Source: Pectinophora gossypiella (taxonomy: Eukaryota > Arthropoda > Insecta > Lepidoptera > Gelechiidae). Taken from it: DNA of 64,000 bases. The position numbers and the translations under genes are program-made. This document shows, in pieces, positions 10,728-20,520 of this stretch. How positions within the stretch are numbered: the first letter of the stretch is position 1; each line of letters opens with the position of its first letter. The stretch is from positions 23,433,700 through 23,497,699 of the forward strand of contig NC_065433.1 of NCBI RefSeq assembly GCF_024362695.1, read 5' to 3'. The notes beneath the pieces are model-generated. The model saw nothing but the letters and a program-made list of their open reading frames with translations. It did no database searches and was not told where the DNA came from.

Positions 10728-11019
10728 CATCATCATCAGCCCATTAACGTCCCCACTGCTGGGGCACGGGCCTTCCCTATGGATGGATAGGGAGATCGGG
10801 CCTTAAACCACCACGCGGGCCCAGTGCGGATTGGTGGTTATTAACGACTGCTAATGCAGCCGGGACCAACGGCTTAACGTGCCTTCCGAAGCACGGAGGA
10901 GCTCGAGATGAAACCTTTTTTTTTGTGGTCACCCATCTTATGACCGGCCTTTGCGAAAGTTGCTTAACTTCAACAATCGCAGACCGAGCGCGTTTACCGC
11001 TGCGCCACCGAGCTCCTCA
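10728..11019 (-). mobile_element. SINE-A, full-length copy with target-site duplication
   Basis: Starts with ATCATCATCAGCCCATTAAC (reverse of the tail) and ends with CGCTGCGCCACCGAGCTCCT (reverse of the tRNA-like head). The 5S-like boxes read GGTCACCCAT and GTTGCTTAACTTCAAC on the plus strand. TACAATAT at 10720-10727 and 11020-11027 is the target-site duplication. Confidence 0.88.
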
Positions 11020-11027
11020 TACAATAT

Positions 11028-11829
11028 ATCGTTATGGATTATGATAACTAGTATAGGAAGAACTTATTTAGTATGAGGTATATATGAGCCATTTCTGTAG
11101 GGATTAACGGGAAACGTTCTATTGGGAATCAACTAAGGAAAGGGACTAAGCTTGTATATATTTATACTTACGCAGTTTGACGAGGGCAGGAGGACGGAGG
11201 GATGGAGGCGGCTACTCATTGAGCGAGCGCTTATGAGATTAGGCCGGCGCAAGTTATTATTCCGCGTACACATCGCCCGAAGCATGCGGCAGATATAAAA
11301 CTCGGGATATGTACCAACAACTTGACAAACTCAATGAACCGCGCTCTCTTCGCGGAATATTTTAACACTGTACCACATAGTTTACATAATCCAATTTGCA
11401 AATGTTTTACATTAATTTCGTAGGCGGCAATTTCACGGGTATTTACAGTTAGTGGTAAATATATTCAAATCGGTGTTTGCGTGAACCTAAGTAAATGAAG
11501 GCCGAAGGACGGGGAGCCGTACATCTATGGGGTCGCGCCTGTTGCGGGCCAAATGGAATACGAAATGTCGGGGACTTTCTGAGGGCCTTATTGAAAACGC
11601 TGCGAAATGATGTTTGACGTCATCCTCGCCCAATTGGTTACATAAAGCTTCATGCGCGAATGACAGCATCGTTGGGCTTCCCCATGTAATCACATTTTTC
11701 CGTGAACTCACTCTTTACTATTCCAATTTCGCGCAAACAGATCTATGAATTCAATTTTCTTGCGAAAAAGGCAAGTGTGCCTCCAAGATCGACGTCTGTT
11801 TCCCTGCTGGTCGGGAATAAACTTCAGAT
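11028..11829. other. No recognisable gene
   Basis: Unassigned sequence. The minus-strand frame at 11487-11711 gives no recognisable domain. Confidence 0.55.
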
Positions 11830-11841
11830 AAACAGATGACT

Positions 11842-12175
11842 TCAGATGAACAGCCTCTGTGGTGTAGTGGTTAGAGCGTTAGGCTCACGATCTGGAGGTC
11901 CGGGTTCGATTCCCGACGGGTACATTGTCGAAATCACTTTGTGAGACTGTCTTTTGTTTGGTAAGGACTTTTAAGGCTTGAATCACCTGATTGTCCGAAA
12001 AAGTAAGATGATCCGTGCTTCGGAGGGCACGTTAAGCCGTTGGCCGGCTATTAGCCGTAAAAACACCTCCACCAATCCGCAGTGGAGCAGCGTGGTGGAG
12101 TATCCTCCATACCCCCTCCGGTTGATTGAGAGGAGGTCTGTGCCCAGCAGTGGGACATGTATAGGCTGTTTATGT
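11842..12175 (+). mobile_element. SINE-B with tRNA-derived head and target-site duplication
   Basis: Head GTGGTGTAGTGGTTAGAGCG (box A) and GGTTCGATTCC (box B), body AATCACCTGATTGTCCGAAA, core AGGGCACGTTAAGCCGTTGG, then AAAACACCTCCACCAATCCG, CCCCCTCCGGTTGATTGAG and the tail TGTGCCCAGCAGTGGGACAT...GGCTGTTTATGT. AAACAGATGACT at 11830-11841 and 12176-12187 is a 12-bp duplication. The 119-codon frame over it is SINE sequence. Confidence 0.88.
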
Positions 12176-12361
12176 AAACAGATGACTCAAGCTCGTAATC
12201 CGTATTGGGTGGGCAGAGACACAAACCATCACAATACATGGCAGCACTTATCATTGAATTTTCCATCAGATGACTTGGTGAACTCTACTAACACTTTCAC
12301 GGACACAGACCACGGGCCATTGACCTTGCATTCATAATGGTAGACGTTCTGTCCTTGAAAG

Positions 12362-12363
12362 TG

Positions 12364-12394
<31 letters not shown>

Positions 12395-12400
12395 TTATTT
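12362..12400. repeat. (TTTA)n microsatellite
   Basis: About nine TTTA units in a row near 12364-12397. Confidence 0.9.
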
Positions 12401-12842
12401 GGATTATTATTTTTTCTTTAAGTATTTATGGTTATTTATTTTTATTACATTGTCGTCTTCCATATATCACAGCACCACTCTTAACATAATTATAACAAAT
12501 AAAAAATGAAGCCCGAAAACAATTTAGCGTAACTTTAATGATCTATAGTCGAAAGTTGAAATTTGATACAAGAATAATTTATTCGCATTAGAATTCACGG
12601 CAGTTGGAACAATCTATATGCAAAGCGATTGTAAACAAACGTTCATACATTCCATTACGTAGTATGCCCATGCGGAATTCTTACGTGCTTTTGTGTGCCA
12701 CAGGAAACATTACCTCAATCAATACAAGATTTATATAGGTTCAATGTACTTTTTATTGAAAATCTTGAAAAATCGGAAACCAATAAAGGAATTAACACTC
12801 GTCGAAGCACATATAGGGAGAAGGTGTTAAGTAAGCGCCTTT

Positions 12843-12860
12843 CATCTTGACGTCAAGATG
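12843..12860. promoter_or_regulatory. Perfect 18-bp palindrome containing a CRE
   Basis: CATCTTGACGTCAAGATG is a perfect palindrome with TGACGTCA at its centre (12848-12855). It overlaps AAGATGGCGGG, a YY1/Pho-like motif. A hairpin of the same motif lies at 13011-13036. Regulatory function is inferred only. Confidence 0.4.
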
Positions 12861-13010
12861 GCGGGACCAGAGAAAATGGCGAACCGGAGGTGGATAATTG
12901 CTACATACTTATTTACTACGTAACCAGTACCTTCTAAAACTGCCATCATATTATAATTACATTGGGAATATCAGAGATATTAACATGAACTAGTGGTAAA
13001 GTCTTTTCCG

Positions 13011-13036
13011 CCATCTTGCCGTAAAGATGGCGGAAC
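13011..13036. repeat. Hairpin of two opposed ATGGCGG motifs
   Basis: TCCGCCATCTTG and AAAGATGGCGGAA face each other around a 5-nt loop. With the 12843-12870 motif pair it may mark the ends of a roughly 200-bp MITE. Confidence 0.45.
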
Positions 13037-13792
13037 CAGTGTTTAACGTGTACATCTTTTGAATGAGAAAGGTACAAGATTTTATAGTTTTGGTACCAAA
13101 TAGTACTGTATTGGTACTATATCTACCAATATACAATTTTAACGCCACTTCGACGCTAATAAAATTTTGGGTCAAATAAAGCAGTACTTAAATGTTTATT
13201 CATTGTCTTTTCGTATAGTTTGGGACTAATGAAGTAATTCTAAAACACTTCTCGATAAAAAAAAAACTATTGTAATTATTTCTTTTACGCCGTTTGTTTC
13301 CAGTTTCGGAGTGGAGGCAACAGGTATACATTGTTCAATGGACAATGAATGCTTATACATTTTTCTACAGCAACAATAAGTAGTAAACATTCCAAGTACC
13401 TACATGAACACACGCGAACAACAACTCCAAAAGAAATGCTGCCTCTTTTGTTACTTGCTCTAGTCTGCTATCCTTTCATAAGCAGAAATCGAATATTTCC
13501 CGTTATATAAAAACTCTTTAAGGGATATTTCCGTGAAAAGGTAGGGATACAAGGAGATGCGTATTACGGAAATGTATGAATACGTCGAGGTGTCGAAAGT
13601 ATGGGGCATTCAGGAAACATATTCGTAGAGCCGATAAGGTCACCAAAATCTGGAGAAATTACTTCGCCTTAATATGTATGAATATCGGTTTGAGGGAGGC
13701 ACAGCCAACCTGTACATTGATGCCGAACCGGGAAACCACATTTTTTTTTATGGATGATAGGCAAGCATACGACCGCTATCCCACTTGACGGT

Positions 13793-13900
13793 AAAAGACG
13801 ACGTGGCCGAAGATGACATGCTTACCTAGAAAGTGCCTATTCACTCTTGTCTTGAAAAGCCCCAGATTGTACTTATCGGGAAACAGATTTGGGGGCAGAG
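13793..13900 (+). repeat. Dispersed repeat Q
   Basis: GACGACGTGGCCGAAGATGA, AAAGTGCCTATTCACTCTTG and CTTGAAAAGCCCCAG recur at 19202-19262 (minus), 44962-45095 and, for the first block, 45712-45760. Probably part of a non-LTR retrotransposon, but I cannot assign a protein. Confidence 0.5.
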
Positions 13901-13905
13901 AATAG

Positions 13906-14090
13906 GCTAGTTTCAAACTAGTGAAATCAGTTACTTTTTACTAAACCTCAAAGCACAAAATTACTATGAAATTTGTATGAAAAAGCACACTGTGACGTCA
14001 TAGTGAAACGTGATAAAATGTCGGACTTATTCTTACGTTTTTCTTGACTAAAATTCAGAAATAAGAAATAACAAATTAGGTTAAGATTGT
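13906..14090 (-). mobile_element. MITE family F, truncated copy
   Basis: TAGGCTAGTTTCAAACTAGTG end, then ATCAGTTACTTTTTACTAAA, TGTATGAAAAAGCACACTGT and a perfect TGACGTCA at 13993-14000. The far end is missing. Confidence 0.72.
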
Positions 14091-14940
14091 GAACGCCAGT
14101 AATTTTAACAAAAAGAAAGAAATGAAGTATTTATTATTAAAGTACGCTACAGTATCAACACAAATACATAAATTATGCTTCTTCCTATCACTAGTGGCAA
14201 ACCAGACGTTTGCGCGGGTAGTTTAAAAAATCCAAATTAAAATTTTCTCCCATCAAAAACATTGGACCGCTTTTGTGAAATAACCAATTATTTTTTTGCA
14301 TGACTTCATTTTTCATTACAGTTGGATTAATCTGTAGGTTGTTTGCTTTGGAATGAAAAATGAATTGAAATTGTTCTCTCTTCGTAAGGTGATATTAAGT
14401 AATTGAAACAATTTCATTATTTCTTTAAAACATCAGTTGTGCTAGCGTAAATTTTTGGGATATAATTTAATAAGTTTGATTCGGGCAATTGTGCCGCGTT
14501 TACAAAGCCAAATGTCGCATTGAAGAGTCCATGTCCATAGAAATAAAAGTGTCGAAAAAAAGGGTCTTGTAATATAATAAATTAACACACAATACGGGTC
14601 CGCGAAAAATCCGATTTAGTGGGGTGATCTTACACAATCACGGTTCATTTAACCATTTACGAAATCCACAGCCACCAATTGCGTTACATACTGGGTGTTA
14701 GTGACATCGTAACGAATACTGAGAGGGATGATTCAGACCATGATTCTGAGTTAATATCTAGTGGAATTTTCCGTCGCAAAATTCATGAAATTTTGAGTTT
14801 TGTTTTTAATTATTTTCAATTCCATATTGTGCTTTTAGCTGCATAGAACCCAAATTTCAATAAAAAAAACAATAATGACAAATTATCGAAAATTTTCGAT
14901 GTAATGGAGACAACAGCTGCTCGAACGGGTCAACGGCCAC

Positions 14941-15034
14941 ACGCACCGCGCCGCGCGCCCCGCTCCGCACGCCCCGCTCCGCGCGCCCCGCGCCGCACGC
15001 CGGCGGCGCGGCGGCGGCGCGGCGGCGGCGCGGC
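14941..15034. repeat. GC-rich minisatellite (14-bp and 11-bp units)
   Basis: Three 14-bp units of the type GCCCCGCTCCGCAC (14957-14998) run into three identical 11-bp units CGGCGGCGCGG (15001-15033). Almost entirely G+C in an AT-rich neighbourhood. The arginine-rich frame over it (14904-15086) is a by-product of the repeat. Confidence 0.85.
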
Positions 15035-15112
15035 CTACAAAGTAGGCACTACGAACCGATCCTATTTCTTTCTCTGTCTATCGTAAATTATAAATTTATT
15101 TTATTCTTATTC

Positions 15113-15300
15113 TTAAATGGACGGATAATCAACAGGCATAAAATTTATGGAATACACGTCAATTTTAAGCAGAAATCTAAAACAACCGACAGAATTAAGT
15201 TACCAGCGAGATACCTTTTTGATTCGACCGGGTTATTCATTCATTTACTCATAGGAATCAGGGCCATTATCTACCTAAAACAGTTGAAACAGTAAATAAT
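15113..15300. mobile_element. MITE family N, deleted copy
   Basis: Shares ATAAAATTTATGGAA, GTCAATTTTAAGC, ACCAGCGAGATACCTTTTTG and TTCATTCATTTACTCAT with 23387-23772, including the terminal GGAATCAGGGCCATTAT. The left arm is missing. Confidence 0.65.
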
Positions 15301-15477
15301 TGTATTCTTTGTTGTCATTAGAATAACTAACAACCAACTAACACAACCACCACAGATTAGGTAATTAGTTACCTACTATGTCAACCATCCACCAACTTAG
15401 TATGTAAGTACCTACGCAAAACCTCGCTACTCAAAAATCGAGCGAGATCGCGTCTAGAATTGGGCGGACACTCCGCC

Positions 15478-15700
15478 AGAGTGTTGCCTATCGATATTCT
15501 ATCGATACCTAGTTAAAAAAAAAAAACAATAGTAGGTACCTATCGATAGATCTTTTAGATCAATACCCATTATTGTTACAAAGCAAGACCTATCGGTACT
15601 ATCGCTAGTATCGATCTAAATGTACTATCACTACTTTCGATAGTTTAGACAATTTTCAAGTTCAACAATTGATAATCTACCTATCGATAGTTCGGCAACT
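15478..15700. repeat. Cluster of TATCGATA octamers, probable MITE
   Basis: TATCGATA occurs at 15489-15496, 15500-15507, 15541-15548 and 15682-15689, with near-matches between (for example 15609-15615). The outer copies sit in an inverted arrangement, GTTGCCTATCGATA and TATCGATAGTTCGGCAAC, as expected for inverted MITE ends. TATCGATA is the DRE motif bound by DREF in Drosophila; function here is untested. Confidence 0.55.
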
Positions 15701-15886
15701 CCGCCGCGTAGGCAATGTCGGCATGTTCAAAGAAAAAAATTGTCCGAGAGGAGTGATCTTATTTTTCTTGTTACATGTTGGTACCGTACCGAGGTACTAA
15801 GTACTAAGTTATTCGTGGTTTTAAATCTCATTGTTAAATCATCAGTAAAGAACTAATTAAACCTATCCTGTTCTGTGTACAATATT

Positions 15887-16105
15887 CATGTAACGGCTAC
15901 GTGCTTACATAAGTACCTAGTAGACGGGAGCAACGACTTAACGTACCTTCCGAAGCACGGATCATTTTACTTTCGGACAATCAGGTGATCAGCCTGTAAC
16001 GTCCCAACCAAAGGCCTTATAAACAGATTTTTGTGATATGTCCCCACCGGAATACGAACCCGGACCCTCCGCATCCCATCGCTCAACCACTGGACCACAT
16101 AGGCC
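15887..16105 (-). mobile_element. SINE-C, head and core
   Basis: Minus strand: TATGTGGTCCAGTGGTTGAG (box A region), degraded box B, ATCACCTGATTGTCCGAAAG body, core TCGGAAGGTACGTTAAG and a remnant of the TAGTAGTCGTTACATG region. No target-site duplication seen. Confidence 0.75.
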
Positions 16106-16192
16106 AAGAAGGTTCTAAGACATAATTAAAGGATCCTGGGACGCAAGACCTCCGAGTTAGGGCTTGTTTGATCTGTCTTGATGGATACTCGG

Positions 16193-16545
16193 ACGTGAAT
16201 AGCCTCACGGATCAAGGGCAACGCGCGCCAATAAAGTAGGCATTGCGAACAGATACTAGGTATTTCTTTGAGTTGATAGGTATCAAGTGAAGTTTCCTGT
16301 CGCCAAATTCATAAAAAAAATAGATTTTTTTCAGTCCCATATTGTGTTTTAAGCTGCATAGAACGCACATTTAAAATAAACAAATAAAAATTACTAATTA
16401 TTAAATTTTATCAATGTCATCAATAATAATAATAACGTATCTACAACTTCAGCTATGCGCAGGTGAATAGCCGGCGCACGGGTCAAGGGCAACGCTCGCC
16501 AATAAAGTAGGCATACGAACAGATACTATTTCTTTCTCTGTCACT
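16193..16545 (+). repeat. Two further copies of the H-element subterminal block
   Basis: GGATCAAGGGCAACGC, GCCAATAAAGTAGGCATT and GAACAGATACTA occur at about 16209-16260 and again at 16481-16530. The longer second copy starts at 16262 with GAGTTGATAGGTATCAAGTG and contains AGCTGCATAGAACGCACATT. The same order (AGCTGCATAGAACCC ... AAGTAGGCACTACGAACCGA) is in the left end at 14740-15085. These are direct repeats of one block. Confidence 0.65.
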
Positions 16546-16559
16546 TGCACCATAAACAT

Positions 16560-16700
16560 ACTTCTCTCTCTCTCTCTAGTCGTCGGCTCGACTCGGCCGC
16601 GGCCGGTGCGTCGTCGGCGCCCTTAGTCGGCGCCTTTGATGCTTTGCGCTAACGCCGCCGCCGCGCGCTTCCGCTCAGTCGAATACTAAGCTTGACCCGA
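16560..16700 (+). promoter_or_regulatory. CpG-rich promoter-like block with TCAGTC initiator
   Basis: A CT-rich tract (CTTCTCTCTCTCTCTCTAG) leads into a CpG-dense stretch (16582-16672) unlike its AT-rich surroundings. CTCAGTC at 16674-16680 matches the arthropod initiator TCAGTY, and a CGTG lies about 29-32 nt downstream of its A, roughly where DPE motifs occur. No TATA box is at -30. It could drive a host gene or the surrounding H-type element. Confidence 0.4.
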
Positions 16701-16975
16701 ATCGCGTGATGTTTTTCGAGGATATTTTTTTCGTGTTTGTGAGTGTTTGTTTCATTCTGTAAATGAGTAGTGTCGACTATGATGATAGATCATAGACCAT
16801 TTACTGCGCAAAAGTATGGAAGATTGTTGATGTTTATTAAAGAGCAAGGTGTTGTGTTTGTGAGTGCGTGTGATACCTACCTACCGCGGAGGAAACGCGA
16901 TGTTGCATACCTACGTGACGTGACATGTTCTAGGGTACCTACCTAGGTACTTCATCCGAAGGAATAACAATTAAG
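16677..16975 (+). other. Candidate non-coding first exon ending at a splice donor
   Basis: From the possible initiator at 16677 the sequence has only very short frames (for example an ATG at 16709 closed after 17 codons). It reaches ATTAAG|GTAAGG at 16975/16976, a strong match to a 5' splice site. No downstream acceptor plus coding exon could be identified in the window. This is an inference from signals only. Confidence 0.3.
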
Positions 16976-17446
16976 GTAAGGCAAGAGTAGGGTTTTTATT
17001 GTTAATAAGTTAGGAACGTTTTAATAACTGGTAGGTAGGTACCGTGCGTGAAAAATCGTGGCAGTAGGTGTTCTACTTCAACAAACAACATTTTTAAACG
17101 TTGAACCACTACTAAGCATCTAAATACAAGAGAATGAAAACTCCTACCTAGATATCAACATCGTATCTCGCACGCGTAACGTAGCCGCGCGTAAGTTTAG
17201 CGTCTGTGTGGCGCGTTGTTCGACTTACATTGCGGCACAGTAAAAATTGAAAATCTTAATTAAACATTTGCGACAAGAAAAACACCCACCATCGTTTTTA
17301 GTACAATAAAATAGGCGTTCCATTTTTTTTTTCGTTACGATGTCACTAACACCCTGTATTTTAGACACAACCCTCCTGAATCTATAACTGCTTGTTTTAT
17401 CCCCCCAATTTTAGGGTTCGGCAACAAATTAACTGAAAAAAAAAAA

Positions 17447-17531
17447 TACGATGCCAAGTTGCAAACTCCACGGGATTAAAGAAGGAAATGAGGGGTCGTT
17501 TTTAGTAATCGCTTGCAACTTGGCTATAGCT
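17447..17531. mobile_element. Short fold-back repeat P
   Basis: GCCAAGTTGCAAAC and GCTTGCAACTTGGC are inverted copies around a loop containing GTCGTTTTTAGTAATCG. The related copy at 21690-21802 has GCCAAGTTACAAA and CTGCAACTTAGC with GTCGTTTTTCGTAATCG. Confidence 0.6.
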
Positions 17532-17685
17532 CCTAGGTAAGCGAGGTCGATCATCGAACTTACAACCTACGCGAAAGAAGAAGGAAAAGATAAAATCATT
17601 AAAATTCAACCGTAACAAATTGAGTTATTGACAATGGCAAGCTACTTGATGCTACGCAGAAAATCGCCAAAGGGGGAGTTACAAT

Positions 17686-17748
17686 GGCCACATCGAAGCA
17701 ATTTATCTAAAAAAGCAATATTGGAATTTAACATTCGGGCATGTGTAC
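17686..17748. mobile_element. MITE K, left half only
   Basis: AATGGCCACATCGAAGCAAT and TTATCTAAAAAAGCAATATT match the arm of MITE K. The mirrored arm is absent. An (AAAT)n microsatellite follows at about 17750-17773. Confidence 0.7.
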
Positions 17749-18346
17749 CTAAATAAATAAATAAATAAATAAACTAATTTATCATTTCATATGCAGTATG
17801 ACATGATAAATTCCACATCACAGTGTTAATACCTAAAGAGCCCAACGCTACGGAACCATCAACCGTTTAAGCAGCTTGTCCTTGACCGCTTTTTGTAATG
17901 CAGATGAGCAAGCCCCCGTTTGTAGTAATAAATAATGAATAAAAATGCAAAGTGTCAGTGTAAGCGGAAGAGTGAATTTGAATAGCCCGTAAATTGAACA
18001 GGTGCGCCAATGGGTGTACCGGTGAATTAATAGTACTTGAGGGTAAATATTAGGGGAGTATTGTACACTTCTACAAGCTAACTAACGGCGTTGAAATCGG
18101 AACTGATTTAAAAAAGAAACATTATTGTATTTTTGACACTAGCTGTCCTATTTTATTTGTTTGGATAGATATAAAGTAGGTACTTGTGTAATCAATGTTC
18201 ATGTAGTAAAGAATTTATTTCTAAAGAGGTAATTGATAGACCTAACTCTAATTTCTTAGACATTTTAGTAATTTTTTTATTTTTTTTTCAGTACGTACCG
18301 TGCAAAATGTCGTTCTTTTTCATACCTGGCGAAGAGTGGGTGTATA

Positions 18347-18554
18347 CAGAGTGTCAGTGACATCCTAATGAATACTGAGGGGGATGATTCAGACTATAAT
18401 TCTGAATTGATATCAAGTGTCATTTTCCGTCACAAAAGTATGGAACAGAAAATATTAAATAAAAACACAAAAATTTCATGATTTTTCATATCAACTCAGA
18501 ATCATGGTCTGAATCATCCCCGTCAGTATCGGGTACAATGTTACTTACACCCTA
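18347..18554 (-). mobile_element. Fold-back MITE H, member of a second dimer
   Basis: CAGAGTGTCAGTGACATCC and GTTACTTACACCCTA ends, with mirrored GGGGGATGATTCAGACTATA and CATGGTCTGAATCATCCCC. The linker at 18555-18586 follows. Confidence 0.75.
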
Positions 18555-18586
18555 TCTACTTGTATGGCTACTTGTATGTACTTGTA
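18555..18586. repeat. H-dimer linker, reverse complement of 3911-3948
   Basis: CTACTTGTATGGCTACTTGT then ATGTACTTGTAC. It matches the linker of the other dimer in inverse orientation. Confidence 0.7.
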
Positions 18587-18690
18587 CGGGGTGAAAGTGA
18601 CATTGTAACGAATACTGAGAGGGATGATTCAGCTCATTATTATGAGTTAACATCATTTTTTCCATCGCAACAGACTGTATATACATATAT
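18587..18690 (-). mobile_element. Fold-back MITE H, truncated partner
   Basis: CGGGGTGAAAGTGACATTGT then GATGATTCAGCTCATTATTA. The GCTCATTATT variant also occurs, in inverse orientation, in the 3737-3910 copy, so the two dimers share descent. The other arm is lost. Confidence 0.7.
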
Positions 18691-19201
18691 ATCTTTTGTT
18701 TTTCAAGAAGTAGAGACTATGACGTTTTAAGTTTTAACCCAGTCGGTACGGGCATACTAAAACACCCAGTGGGTACAGTGGGATTACACTTTGAACTCTA
18801 AGGATCATATCACGCATACCATCGTTGCAGAAGACCCCAACATCCTGTGCGTATATAAGTTTATTCTTCGCAAAGATAGTGAGGCTCCGATTCCAGTGTC
18901 GAGTTCGTTATTGTCACAGTAAGGCTTCGTATAACAGCGCCGGGACAAATGTTAATTGTATCATTGAAACGAGACCTGCACGAGCACAGTTAAATTGACC
19001 AAATTGCAGGACCAGACAAATGAGACACTAGATCTAGCAAAGAACTGGAAGCGAACTGACCTATTTGCACAATATACGTATTGGAGATGTGCCAAATATT
19101 CAGTTTAAATTCGGAATATCCGACATCAAATCGAATATTCGGTACGCGGTTTCGATGTCGCATATGAGTATCATTAATTACAATAAAAGTAACGTATTAG
19201 C

Positions 19202-19262
19202 TTGGAATCTTCAAAACAAGAGTGAATAGGCATTCGCTAGGTAAACGTGTACCACCTTAGGC
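19202..19262 (-). repeat. Dispersed repeat Q fragment
   Basis: ACAAGAGTGAATAGGCATTC and CTAGGTAAACGTGTACCACC are the reverse complement of the 13793-13900 copy, with scattered differences. Confidence 0.5.
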
Positions 19263-19317
19263 AATATCGTCACCTCACACAGGTCAGATAGTACGAATAA
19301 GTACGATACGGCAACTC

Positions 19318-19563
19318 TCCGCATCAATTGGGTCGTGAAGTAGGTTCAAGTGATTACTAAATAAAGACAGATCTAAAACTAACGAATAACATCTTCTTTT
19401 GTGTATTCAATTTATTTATTTATTAGTTTTAATCAAGAAAAGTAATAAGTCCGACATTTGATCATGTTTTTCCATGACGTCACAGTGTGCTTTGTCATGC
19501 AAATTCTATAGTAGGTAATTTAATGTCTTGACGTTTAGTTAATTAACTAGTTGGAAAGTAGCC
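19318..19563 (+). mobile_element. MITE family F copy
   Basis: ATTACTAAATAAAGACAGATC, a (TTTA)n insertion-like stretch, CATGACGTCACAGTGTGCTT (TGACGTCA at 19475-19482) and AACTAGTTGGAAAG end. Confidence 0.72.
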
Positions 19564-19616
19564 CATTCGTGTACCCAGGTAAGGCTTAACATGATTTAGT
19601 TCTATAGTGGCTGCAA

Positions 19617-19682
19617 GTTGTCTTCTTTCCTTGTGGCTCTGCCCACCCCATTAGGGATAATGGGTGTGAGTTAGTGTATGTG
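19617..19682 (+). mobile_element. LINE 3'-UTR tip
   Basis: CTTGTGGCTCTGCCCACCCC, ATTAGGGATAATGGGTGTGA and a GTTAGTGTATGTG tail. Relatives: 21655-21695 and, on the minus strand, 46230-46290. The layout is the same as the RTE-like tail at 1210-1272. Confidence 0.55.
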
Positions 19683-20042
19683 GAAATACAAGTCGTGATA
19701 ATATGTATGAACATGTTAGCTACGTAATATTGTTTGAACCACATTTGCAGATAATATGACTCATTGGCTCAGTATGTCCATAGGAACTACTCAAGGCATT
19801 GTTTTCAAAGAACATCTGTCGACTACACGGTCTCGTTGCATTGTATTAAATGTGTTACTAATCGTTTGTACTTATGTAATCATTATTTTTACTAAAGTAG
19901 GGCTGCTTTGGTATATAGTTATGTTGTTTTCTTGTTGTAGGTATGTACGATAGCGAACGCAGTAAAAACTAGGACTATTTTAGCAATATTCGGTTCGCAA
20001 ATGACGCTACAATTAACGGCTGAAGCAAAATACGTCTGAAAA

Positions 20043-20287
20043 TGAAATTTCTGACAGCGCGTGCGATTCGAAATAATCGGGGTGGGGGGGGGGGGATTAA
20101 AAAGGTCATAACGAAGCAATTCATCTAAAAAAGCAATATATTGCAATACATTTGCGCATATAAAAGTAAGTGCGCAATGCAAATAAATGCCAAATAGCAA
20201 TACTGTTTTTTAGATGATTTGCTTCGATATAGCCTTCTTGACCCCCCTGGATTCTTCGGAATCGCACGCGCTGTCAAAATTCACAGT
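20043..20287. mobile_element. MITE K with extended fold-back arms
   Basis: The outer arms GACAGCGCGTGCGATTCGAA (20053-20072) and TTCGGAATCGCACGCGCTGT (20255-20274) surround the usual K arms, giving a nearly continuous 223-bp palindrome. A G12 run lies at about 20083-20094. The outer arm sequence also appears alone in part near 22497-22512. Confidence 0.72.
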
Positions 20288-20309
20288 TTTGGATGGAATT
20301 ATAACCACT

Positions 20310-20520
20310 ATAACAGAACAGCTAGACGCTTAATGTCAAACATAGGGACGCTACAAGGAAAGAGAAGAACGGGAAGACCAAGAAGAGCTTATATGGAACA
20401 GATCAAAGTGAAGGCGAACGTCATGTCTTATAAGTAAGTGAAAGAATTGGCCTTATAATAGACAAGAATGGAGCATGCTACACCGACAAGAGCGTAGCTT
20501 TTAAATTAAGAAGTGATGAA
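20310..20520 (+). pseudogene. Decayed RTE-like LINE C-terminus
   Basis: The frame ending at 20434 gives TARRLMSNIGTLQGKRRTGR PRRAYMEQIK. After in-frame stops the same frame continues VKELAL and TRMEHATPTRA. This is the conserved end of RTE-like polyproteins (basic GKR-GRP motif, then an SYK-VKELA block). Several stops, no catalytic RT domain and no recognisable 3' tail. Confidence 0.6.

Larger units (their letters stand above)
14691..17356. mobile_element. Candidate 2.7 kb composite element with H-type termini
   Basis: The left end CTGGGTGTTAGTGACATCGT lies after TA at 14689-14690. The right end TTCGTTACGATGTCACTAAC plus ACCCTG at 17332-17356 is its inverted counterpart, also followed by TA. 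Inside are a GC-rich minisatellite (14941-15034), an N-type fragment (15113-15300), the TATCGATA cluster (15478-15700), a SINE-C (15887-16105), two further copies of the left-end subterminal block (16193-16262, 16262-16545) and a CpG-rich promoter-like block (16560-16980). No transposase frame is seen. The right arm is only about 26 bp, so an alternative is two independent H fragments. Confidence 0.45.

Noticed and set aside
11978..12337. 119-codon plus-strand frame
   Set aside because: Most of it is SINE-B body and tail translated by chance.
14904..15086. Arginine/alanine-rich open frame
   Set aside because: Produced by the GC-rich 14-bp and 11-bp tandem repeats.
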